A stretch of DNA of 64,000 nt from an uncultured Bacteroidia bacterium (GTDB lineage: Bacteria; Bacteroidota; Bacteroidia; Bacteroidales; UBA932). Shown here piece after piece: positions 36,001 to 41,513 of the stretch. The position numbers were made by a program, and so were the translations under genes. The stretch is from positions 36,581 to 100,580 of the forward strand of contig CADBAY010000008.1 of assembly GCA_902792815.1 (NCBI GenBank). Reading direction: 5' to 3'. Under the pieces are notes generated by a model, which worked only from the letters and a program-made list of their open reading frames with translations, made no database searches and was not told where the DNA came from. The first letter of the stretch is position 1. Each line of letters starts with the position of its first letter.

Positions 36001-36505
36001 GGGAGGTCATGGTTTTGGTAAGCTTGCAGATGAGTATATTTATTCTAATGCATTTATTCAGGCATGTGATTGTTCTAATCCTCATTTGAGTGAATTCCTT
36101 GCTGCTAAGGCAAATGGTTGGTATAAGAATCTTTCGGAGACTTCAGATAGAGATGCCGTTCCTTGGAGTCATCTGATGTACCATTCTACTTATGCCAATA
36201 GCGTAGACATTTACGAAGGCGGGTATTTCCATACTCGCGGCATTTTCAGGAGCGAACCGAATAGCTGTATGAACAATAACATCCCATATTATAGCGCTAT
36301 TTCACGGCAAGCAATTGTAGAGCGAATCATGGAGTATGCCGGTGTTCCGTTCAACCTTGACGACTTCTATGCGAATGATGTTCCTGCGCTTGGTACACGT
36401 GCTGCAATTGAGCGCTCTCCCTACTGGACTCCCACGCAATCCAACTCATCTAATCCCAAACATCATCAACCCGTTATTATGGGTGATTATCCAAATGTGA
36501 AATAA
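33098..36505 (+). CDS. Multidomain surface lipoprotein: fimbrillin-like + LRR + BACON + M64-like metallopeptidase
   Basis: The 1135-residue protein has a lipobox (MAVLAASC). Domain order is: fimbrillin-like (about 25-320, with VTRASDNGFAAGDQVGIWAV); BspA-type LRR_5 (about 370-700, repeats like LVLPESLEEIGIGAFCSCSY); BACON (about 725-800, containing SHPDWLVVSPSSGTGK); and a C-terminal M64/IgA-peptidase-like domain. That last domain contains HEAGGHGFGKLADEY (His966, Glu967, His971) and RSEPNSCMNNNIPYYSAISR. The first His and second His are five apart, not four as in classical HExxH, so zinc ligation is uncertain although the segment is otherwise family-like. The DNA becomes AT-rich after about 34,200, suggesting a domain acquired separately. 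It probably attacks glycoproteins or immunoglobulins at the cell surface. Confidence 0.82.
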   Translation: MKTTKIYIAAAIIGMAVLAASCISKENWNMPQDGQIPISLAGDITQLSVTRASDNGFAAGDQVGIWAVNYEEDTPGTLQLKDNQATNVRFTFDGTSWSSDYDIYYKDKNTKVDIYGVYPYSSAISSIEEWPFEVQEDQSTVSSHGMMGGYEASDFLWAKREAVMPSPSTVQLLFQHKMSCVVVTLEEGTGFEAGEFAGLSQSVLINNVKRNATINLATGEVTATGAVPARSTVPTEYENGFRAIVVPQTVSSACSLFSITLGGVAYTYNQGSAFTYEAGKQHNFTVTVNKKTDGGYAVTVQTSISAWTNDNSSHSFVAKEYVVVNVETPGTLGETLVAAGKNPNSIKFLKVLGTVNANDFYYMRDNMAVLQGINMKESRVLERRIPNNAFTNKKTLGSFIFPDGEQENSILSIGNSALSATSLSGSLVLPDGIQMIEATAFSGTLITSITFPESLIIIQDYAFNNCAFLGGNIELPPQLKEIGKYAFQKCVFSGNLVLPESLEEIGIGAFCSCSYIGGDLVIPSKITTIKSDTFKDCSGIRKLSIHDGIRTIDQRAFQNCGIKGELVLSKNLISIGSSAFEGNSFCGSLILPESLLTISDAAFRNCKRISGALIIPESVTTLSQNVFNGCSSLEQIVLPSTLSTISPNAFGGCTGIISIINYSERPPTILNTNAFSGVPKDAFTVEVPASSVNDYSNAFGWRDFNRISAYKDFSISSRMYRALNSEESRTFILYADAGLTWSVESHPDWLVVSPSSGTGKTDVTVMVNALTEGSGNRSGEVEFLLDGNDYRCALLVEQYDYAYSDGSVVTKQTHIKGSGIPLVILGDCYDAADIASGSYLYDAGQAIDSFFDIEPYKTYQDYFDVYVVFGKSEDSGVGSVNTVRNSKFGTQYSIKRGTLENNSLNAFSYAKKADQNLDITKGLLIMVLNSSDYGGVTYMWNDGSAIAICPKSADPYPNDFRGVVQHEAGGHGFGKLADEYIYSNAFIQACDCSNPHLSEFLAAKANGWYKNLSETSDRDAVPWSHLMYHSTYANSVDIYEGGYFHTRGIFRSEPNSCMNNNIPYYSAISRQAIVERIMEYAGVPFNLDDFYANDVPALGTRAAIERSPYWTPTQSNSSNPKHHQPVIMGDYPNVK

Positions 36506-36519
36506 TAAAGCAGAATAAA

Positions 36520-37068
36520 ATGTGTATAGTTAATGTACAAGGATTGAAGTATGCATTCATTATGAATAATCCAATGGCGGAATATGGTATTAATGCAGCT
36601 GTTCAGCACAATCGGTTATACGCCCAGGCAACGACTAATCTTCAACGTGATGAGGTTAAGGATTATTGGCGTACTCAGTTAGATGATTTGGGCGCAAAAT
36701 ATGCTAAGAATCAGACCTTCAGAACATTCCTTGATGACGTCAATATTTTAACTGGCAGAATGAATGCAGAAAAAGGAATGCTGTTTACCGAAATGGGCTT
36801 TAGGTTCTCTCATGCTCAAAAGAGTTTTTCCGTTTATTTGAAAAATCGATGGTGTCATGGTCTTATCCCGGCACCTCCTTTTTGCCCTATTGATAGTACT
36901 GTTTTAAATCTTCTTGGTCGGCCTTGGAACAACCATCCTTGGACTCAAATGACAGAAGAAGAATACCGTTCTGTCGCTAAAGAAATACTTAAACGAGCTG
37001 GGCTGGCTGGTTTAACTGCGGCACAATGGGAGCTAGTATTGTTCACGAGAAGTTTTGTTGAGGAATAA
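36520..37068 (+). CDS. Unrecognised conserved-looking cytoplasmic protein (182 aa)
   Basis: I do not recognise this family. There is no signal peptide, membrane segment or obvious catalytic motif. Notable blocks are GLKYAFIMNNPMAEY, AVQHNRLYAQA, a central FRFSHAQKSFSVYLKNRWCHG and PAPPFCPIDSTVLNLLG, followed by a C-terminal helical AAQWELVLF. The SHAQKS-x-SVYLK-x-x-W-C and PPxCPID blocks look like a conserved core. The DNA is AT-rich like the upstream peptidase part, so the two may have arrived together. It lies inside an otherwise secreted-protein cluster, 14 bases after the metallopeptidase gene. Confidence 0.75.
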   Translation: MCIVNVQGLKYAFIMNNPMAEYGINAAVQHNRLYAQATTNLQRDEVKDYWRTQLDDLGAKYAKNQTFRTFLDDVNILTGRMNAEKGMLFTEMGFRFSHAQKSFSVYLKNRWCHGLIPAPPFCPIDSTVLNLLGRPWNNHPWTQMTEEEYRSVAKEILKRAGLAGLTAAQWELVLFTRSFVEE

Positions 37069-37072
37069 AAAT

Positions 37073-37918
37073 ATGAAGAATCATTTATTATTAATTACGG
37101 TGTTACTACTGACTCTTTCATGCCAGAAGCAGATAATCAACACCGACCTCAGTGTTATGTCTATCTGCTTTATCCATCCAGATTCCATGACTAAAGCCAT
37201 ATCAACTGGCTTTGAGAGCGGAGACAAAATAGGTTTATATGTGGTCGAGAATCCTGCGCCGTTGCAGGTTAGCGGCAACTATGTCAATAACCTGGAGGCT
37301 ACTTACAATGGCACTCAGTGGACAGGTGACAGCGGCCTTACATGGCCTTCGACCACAAGCGTATGTGACATTTATGCTTATTATCCATATATGGAAGTTA
37401 ATAGTATAACGGCAGCTCCATTCTCTGTGTTGCAGGACCAGTCAGCAGGTATAGGTGCTTGCGACTTCTTGTGGGGTAAGGCTGCAGAGAAGGCATATAC
37501 GACTGAGGCCATCCCGCTACAGTTCAGTCATAAGCTTTCCAAGATTACACTGAATCTTGTTAAGGGACCTGACTATGTAGGAGATTTGCCGTACAACGCT
37601 GTTTTCTATGTTCATAGCACGGTAACGGATGCTACTGTTGACTTGACAACAGGTTCGGTGACAAAGGATCAATATGGAGCTGCCAAGTCAATAACATGCC
37701 ATAAAGTTGATGACGCAACTTACGAGGCCGTCATCATTCCGCAGCGACTTGCTTCCCGCACTCCGCTCTTTGAAATGGTGGCAAACGGCGTATCTTACTT
37801 GGTCGAAGGCTCGTTCAATTTCAAGCCCGGAGTGAACTATACATTCGATGTGACGCTCAATACTTCTACAGAATCCATTCGAATAGAAATCGGAGGTGAA
37901 ATAGGGGATTGGTCATAA
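37073..37918 (+). CDS. Fimbrillin-like (Mfa-like) lipoprotein
   Basis: The 281-residue product starts at ATG 37073, with lipobox LLLTLSC. It has the Mfa_like_1/fimbrillin pattern: SMTKAISTGFESGDKIGLYVVE, NNLEATYNGTQW, SVCDIYAYYPYM, DFLWGKA, PLQFSHKLSKITLNL, then a C-terminal FKPGVNYTFDVTLNTSTESIRIEI-like ending with a G-D-W. The upstream metallopeptidase has the same N-terminal domain, so the two are paralogous. Its role may be adhesion or fimbria assembly. Confidence 0.85.
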   Translation: MKNHLLLITVLLLTLSCQKQIINTDLSVMSICFIHPDSMTKAISTGFESGDKIGLYVVENPAPLQVSGNYVNNLEATYNGTQWTGDSGLTWPSTTSVCDIYAYYPYMEVNSITAAPFSVLQDQSAGIGACDFLWGKAAEKAYTTEAIPLQFSHKLSKITLNLVKGPDYVGDLPYNAVFYVHSTVTDATVDLTTGSVTKDQYGAAKSITCHKVDDATYEAVIIPQRLASRTPLFEMVANGVSYLVEGSFNFKPGVNYTFDVTLNTSTESIRIEIGGEIGDWS

Positions 37919-37953
37919 CGTTACTGTTCAAGGTCTATTTTCAAGTGCGCGAT

Positions 37954-38036
37954 CTTGTACATTGATAATGCTGCTGAACGGCATGAGATAAAGATTCAGC
38001 GTACAAGGTCTGCGGCCTAATAACAGACTTTGTACG
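37954..38036 (+). other. Mutually exclusive hairpins before the putative regulator
   Basis: GTACAAG (38001-38007) can pair upstream with CTTGTAC (37954-37960), extended by GCTGAA/TTCAGC (37973-37978 with 37995-38000). Alternatively GTACAAGGTCTG (38001-38012) pairs with CAGACTTTGTAC (38025-38036), 12 pairs including one G-T wobble. The two folds cannot coexist. This resembles an attenuator or a bistable leader, though the second arm overlaps the candidate -33 box of the next gene. Confidence 0.55.
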
Positions 38037-38064
38037 TTAATCAGAAGGAAAATCATTATCTTTA
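38029..38064 (+). promoter_or_regulatory. Candidate promoter of the SSTLKRLWGY-type protein gene
   Basis: TTTG at 38029-38032 and TATCTTTA at 38057-38064 resemble the Bacteroidota boxes, but the 24-base spacer is long and the -7 has one mismatch. The -7 box ends five bases before the ATG at 38070. Confidence 0.45.
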
Positions 38065-38069
38065 CTGCG

Positions 38070-38639
38070 ATGACCAATCAAATCCCCGAAATTTCCCTCC
38101 TGCTGGAGGAGGTAGAATGCAAGTACGGCCGCAAGGTCAGTACTTCTACCGATTTTGAATCGCTATCGGTGGTGATCGAGCATGAGATAGGGGAGTATCT
38201 GTCGTCTTCTACGCTTAAGCGGCTCTGGGGGTACGTGAGCCTCAGGCCTACGCCTAGGATATCCACTCTTGACGTGCTGTGCCGCTACATAGGCCACCAG
38301 TCGTTTGCTGCTTACCGTCAGGCGCTTAAGAACTCAGGCGCTGTGGTATCGGCGTTCTTTTCCGCGCCTTGCATTTCTTCTTCCGAACTTGAGGCTGGAG
38401 AGAAGCTAACCATAGGCTGGGCGCCCAACCGCCTGGTGACACTCCGTTACGAAGGTGATGACACCTATGAGGTGATGACAGTTGAGAATGCCAAGTTGCA
38501 GGTGGGCGACCGCTTCCGTTCCACTCAGTTTTTGCTGGGATATCCTCTCTACATCGACCACATCCAGCGCTCCGACGGCACTACGCCCTCATATGTGGCA
38601 GGCAAGAACGGCGGCCTGAACAGGTTGGGAAAAGAATAA
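38070..38639 (+). CDS. Putative DNA-binding regulator of the SSTLKRLWGY family
   Basis: The 189-residue cytoplasmic protein has an N-terminal helical domain ending in YLSSSTLKRLWGYVSLRPTPR followed by STLDVLCRYIGHQSFAAYRQ. I recall this block as widespread in Bacteroidota proteins of unknown role, where the SxxTLKRLWGY helix looks like a helix-turn-helix recognition part. The second half (about 100-175, GEKLTIGWAPNRLVTLRYEGDDTYEV) is beta-rich and could be a ligand-binding part. Its position at the end of a surface cluster fits a regulator, but no target is known. It lies behind alternative hairpins. Confidence 0.7.
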   Translation: MTNQIPEISLLLEEVECKYGRKVSTSTDFESLSVVIEHEIGEYLSSSTLKRLWGYVSLRPTPRISTLDVLCRYIGHQSFAAYRQALKNSGAVVSAFFSAPCISSSELEAGEKLTIGWAPNRLVTLRYEGDDTYEVMTVENAKLQVGDRFRSTQFLLGYPLYIDHIQRSDGTTPSYVAGKNGGLNRLGKE

Positions 38640-38646
38640 GAAATGA

Positions 38647-38754
38647 TTTGCAGAAGTTCTGATTAATTCTCACCTTTGCACTGATACAAGTCTGCACACC
38701 GCAGTACCCTGAGTCTGCAACGCGAGTTTGGTTATATCGTACCAGGCTCGCGTT
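38647..38754 (+). ncRNA. Possible small RNA with promoter and hairpin end
   Basis: TTTG (38647-38650), a 20-base spacer and CACCTTTG (38671-38678) form a near-consensus promoter with no gene behind it for 150 bases. Transcription from about 38684 would run through a stretch with no open frame into a hairpin with arms AACGCGAG (38719-38726) and CTCGCGTT (38747-38754), extended inside by GGT/ACC. There is no clear T-run, so termination is uncertain. It may instead be the terminator of the upstream gene. Confidence 0.35.
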
Positions 38755-38786
38755 GTGCGTTATTTAGACCGAAGGCTTAACCGCTA

Positions 38787-38823
38787 TATCTAAATATTAG
38801 ATATTATATTGTAATATTAGATA
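38787..38823 (+). promoter_or_regulatory. Operator of the higBA toxin-antitoxin operon
   Basis: TATCTAA-ATA-TTAGATA (38787-38803) is a perfect palindrome. The 11-base AATATTAGATA is repeated directly at 38793-38803 and 38813-38823, exactly 20 bp apart, which puts the two sites on the same DNA face. The second site lies between the -33 and -7 boxes, so HigA binding would block RNA polymerase. Confidence 0.7.
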
Positions 38824-38838
38824 ATTGTGTTATATTTG
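38809..38838 (+). promoter_or_regulatory. Promoter of higBA
   Basis: TTG at 38809-38811, a 19-base spacer and TATATTTG at 38831-38838 form a consensus Bacteroidota promoter. The higB ATG at 38854 follows 15 bases later. An in-frame start at 38827 would lie inside the promoter and is rejected. Confidence 0.75.
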
Positions 38839-38853
38839 CAAAGAACCAGTGAA

Positions 38854-39150
38854 ATGAGGATTATTGCCAAAAAGACTCTTACTCTCTACTATAGTGAGCG
38901 TAAGGATTCAGAAACAGCACTTGAGGAGTGGTATGAAAAAGTTGAGAAAGCCAAATGGAACAGCTTTGCCGACGTCAAGCAGTCTTTCAGTACTGCTGAT
39001 TATGTTGGAGGGAACAGAATCGTCTTTAACATAAAAGGAAACAGATACCGATTGGTCGCATTGGTGCTGTTTAAGAATAAAATGGTGTATATCAGATTCA
39101 TAGGCACACATCAGGAGTATGAAAGAATAAAGGATATAGAAAGCATTTGA
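38854..39150 (+). CDS. higB: HigB-like type II toxin (mRNA interferase)
   Basis: The 98-residue RelE-superfamily toxin has the HigB family blocks MRIIAKKTL, VGGNRIVFNIKGNRYRLVALVLFKNKMVYIRFIGTHQEYERI. HigB toxins cleave mRNA on the ribosome. The gene precedes its antitoxin, the order usual for hig systems, with a 4-base gap. ATG at 38854 is used since it is just downstream of the promoter. Confidence 0.9.
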   Translation: MRIIAKKTLTLYYSERKDSETALEEWYEKVEKAKWNSFADVKQSFSTADYVGGNRIVFNIKGNRYRLVALVLFKNKMVYIRFIGTHQEYERIKDIESI

Positions 39151-39154
39151 TGGT

Positions 39155-39520
39155 ATGACACGTATAGAAAACGAAATTCAGTATGAGGCTGCGATGAAGC
39201 GGATCGATGAGCTGCTCGTTGTTGTAAATGATGAAACACCGGATGATGATGTCCGTAATGTGGAACTGATTCTTCTTTCCAACCTTGTTGCCGACTATGA
39301 GGATGAACACTATCCCATAAAAAAACCAACCCTTATAGAAGTTCTAAAGCTTAGAATGTTTGAAATGGGATTGACACAAAGTGCCTTGGCATCCTTACTT
39401 GGAATGAATCAGTCAAAAATCAGTGAATTGATATCCGGAAAGAGTGAACCCACACTCAAACAAGCAAGAGTTATTTCTCAAAAGCTGAATATCTCTCCCG
39501 CAATTGTCCTCGGAGTATAA
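39155..39520 (+). CDS. higA: HigA-like antitoxin with C-terminal XRE helix-turn-helix
   Basis: The 121-residue antitoxin has an acidic N-terminal part (IDELLVVVNDETPDDDVRN) that probably wraps the toxin. Its XRE-type HTH (about residues 65-118) reads MGLTQSALASLLGMNQSKISELISGKSEPTLKQARVIS. It is expected to bind the TTAGATA operator sites and repress the operon. It lies 4 bases after higB. Confidence 0.92.
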   Translation: MTRIENEIQYEAAMKRIDELLVVVNDETPDDDVRNVELILLSNLVADYEDEHYPIKKPTLIEVLKLRMFEMGLTQSALASLLGMNQSKISELISGKSEPTLKQARVISQKLNISPAIVLGV

Positions 39521-39534
39521 GCGCCGTTGCCTTA

Positions 39535-40578
39535 TTACTCAAACAACTCCGTGGCTTGACGGAAAAGTTCGTCGATGATACCATCGTCCACGGGCTCATC
39601 TGAAGAGGTGGCCGGTTGCATGGTGGGGGCGTCTTTGGTGCGCTTGGGGGGCATGACAGAAGAAGGCGGGTCCATTGATGCGGTGTCCGCAGGGCTGAGG
39701 GCCATTGTGTCAATGGGAATGGTAACAGGCTCCTGCTGCCCTGCAGGTACCTCTGCACGGGAGAATAAGCCACTTACATATGGATACAGCGCGAATGCGG
39801 CGACCAGCAGAATAAACAGCACTCCCGATATATAGGGCCACTTGCTGCGCAGCGCCTTTTGCACTTCAGCAACAGAGGAGTAGCGCATGGCGGGGCGAGG
39901 CTCGCAGCACTTGCGTACTACAAGGCGGTGCCTGGGGCCAAGAGCGGCTATAACGAGCCCGAGGGAGTAAACCTCGCTGCGAACGTCCGCATCAGCGCCT
40001 TTTAGTACTTCCGGCGCAGTATAAATAACAGTCCCTGCAGGAATTTTGAGCACCGAATGGACAGCGGAATCGGAGAGGCCGAAATCGATAAGCTTAACCA
40101 CGTCACCTTTGTGCGTTACCAGTATGTTGGAAGGCTTGAGGTCGCGGTGCAACACTTGCTTGGAATGAATGTACGAGAGGGCGCTGCAGATTTGGTCAAT
40201 TATGGCATCGCTGAGTGCCGCTCCCGGGTGTTCGAGGGTTATGACGCTCTCCAGCGTGCGGCCGTCTATCCACTCCATCTCTATGCAATTGCCAAGGCCC
40301 TCCACGTGCTTGAAAGCATAATACTGGCAAATGTTTGGATGATCGAGGCCGTAGCCAATCTCGAACTCTTTGCGTAGCAGCCCCTCATAAGTGGTATTCC
40401 CTCTGAAAGTGGTCTTGAGGCATTTGAGAACACGGAATCGGCCCATGCTGTTTATGCGGTACAACTCACAAAAACCACTCTCGGAACTGTGTATCAGGTC
40501 GAGAAAGACTGATGAGCCTTCTTCAGGCTCTTGAGGAGAAGCGTAGAATGAAGATGAGTCTTCGGTTAGCACTTTCAA
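39535..40578 (-). CDS. Hanks-type Ser/Thr protein kinase with transmembrane helix
   Basis: The 347-residue protein has a kinase domain at about residues 30-245. The ATP Lys52 is in RVLKCL and Glu71 in RKEFEI. The catalytic loop is HRDLKPSN (144-151), the metal motif DFG is at 165-167, and APE at 188-190. The glycine loop (SESGFCELYRI) is poor in glycine. A transmembrane helix (about 247-268) links to a Pro/Thr-rich extracytoplasmic tail of about 80 residues. It is divergent from an outer-membrane protein gene. Confidence 0.9.
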   Translation of the reverse strand: MKVLTEDSSSFYASPQEPEEGSSVFLDLIHSSESGFCELYRINSMGRFRVLKCLKTTFRGNTTYEGLLRKEFEIGYGLDHPNICQYYAFKHVEGLGNCIEMEWIDGRTLESVITLEHPGAALSDAIIDQICSALSYIHSKQVLHRDLKPSNILVTHKGDVVKLIDFGLSDSAVHSVLKIPAGTVIYTAPEVLKGADADVRSEVYSLGLVIAALGPRHRLVVRKCCEPRPAMRYSSVAEVQKALRSKWPYISGVLFILLVAAFALYPYVSGLFSRAEVPAGQQEPVTIPIDTMALSPADTASMDPPSSVMPPKRTKDAPTMQPATSSDEPVDDGIIDELFRQATELFE

Positions 40579-40595
40579 ATATACGCATTTTTAGC

Positions 40596-40603
40596 TAGAT
40601 TTG
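40596..40603 (+). promoter_or_regulatory. -7 box of the barrel gene
   Basis: TAGATTTG is a perfect TAnnTTTG box. It ends six bases before the GTG at 40610, so the transcript would begin at or very near the start codon. No -33 box was seen. Confidence 0.5.
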
Positions 40604-40609
40604 TATTTT

Positions 40610-41512
40610 GTGAAGCGTGTTTTTGCGGCCATATTCCTTATCCTGGCGAGCTGTAGACTTGGCGCGCAGGACCGCCGTTGGGACGCGGCGCTCGACCAAT
40701 ATCAGCAAATATGCGACGAGTGCATCGATCTTCGTGTACGCAGTGCCGCAGGAGGTCGTATTCAATCATCGTCGGTTACTTCTTTGCTTACGCGCTTGTC
40801 TTCTCTCAGAAAGACGCTCCTTGATGCTAAAGGGCAAATGTCTCCAGCGCAGCGGCTCCGCTTTGACTCTATCAGGCTACGCTACGAAGAAGTATTTGGC
40901 ATAAAACATAGCCCCCTGAATCTCCCTGCCCTCCAGGCAGTATCAGGTCGCGCCGAGGCGTTTAAGCAAGCTAGGCTGGCGCCTCTGCATCCCCAAATAG
41001 TCGAACCCGGATACATTCCATCCCTTGTTTTTACTACTTATGGGTTTCCCTCATGGAGCCTGTTTTTCTTTACCGGTGTGCCTGATTTGTATTATGGGAC
41101 CATGTTCAGGCTGTCTTTTGCCGGTAAACCGTTTGGCGCTTATGCAAAAGCCTCGGTAAGCATTCCCTATAAGGTCGGTGCCTACGAGTGCCTCTCTGAT
41201 GGCACCGTTGGAAACGGATACATCTGGACCAGTGGTAGAGAGAGTGTATCCAGATGGGCGGTGACTGCCGGCGCCACCATATCTGTTTCCCGGAACTTTG
41301 CCATCTATGCTGGTGCAGGATATGGCAAAAGAGATGTGCTCTGGCAGGATGTCTCCAAACGGTGGGCTACCGTATCAGACCTCGGCATGCATGGTCTTGT
41401 AGCCGACGGAGGAATAATCGTCAGCGTTAAAAGGCTCAACTTCATGGCCGGTATATCCACCTTCGGCTTCAGCACGTTCTGCGCCGAATTTGGATTCGGG
41501 ATCGGCTTCTGA
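40610..41512 (+). CDS. Secreted, probable outer-membrane beta-barrel protein
   Basis: The 300-residue protein starts at GTG 40610 (VKRVFAAIF). A TTG three codons earlier (40601) would begin inside the -7 box, so it is less likely. A signal peptide (FAAIFLILASCRLGAQ) may be cleaved by signal peptidase I after AQ, or at the Cys by signal peptidase II. A helical segment of about 90 residues is followed by beta strands (YAKASVSIPYKVGAYE, ATISVSRNFAIYAGAGYGKR) and a terminal FGFGIGF strand typical of barrels. It faces the kinase gene divergently and ends one base from the convergent lipoprotein gene. Function is unknown. Confidence 0.78.
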   Translation: MKRVFAAIFLILASCRLGAQDRRWDAALDQYQQICDECIDLRVRSAAGGRIQSSSVTSLLTRLSSLRKTLLDAKGQMSPAQRLRFDSIRLRYEEVFGIKHSPLNLPALQAVSGRAEAFKQARLAPLHPQIVEPGYIPSLVFTTYGFPSWSLFFFTGVPDLYYGTMFRLSFAGKPFGAYAKASVSIPYKVGAYECLSDGTVGNGYIWTSGRESVSRWAVTAGATISVSRNFAIYAGAGYGKRDVLWQDVSKRWATVSDLGMHGLVADGGIIVSVKRLNFMAGISTFGFSTFCAEFGFGIGF

Positions 41513-41513
41513 T

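Noticed and set aside
38001-38036. Invertible promoter, as found near Bacteroides surface operons
   Set aside because: The inverted repeats (12 bp, 12 bases apart) are too close together and short for known invertases, and no invertase gene is nearby; an RNA or operator role is more likely.
33098-38639. Insertion sequence or integrative element carrying the AT-rich region
   Set aside because: No transposase, integrase, terminal inverted repeats, tRNA or att-like duplication was found at its borders.
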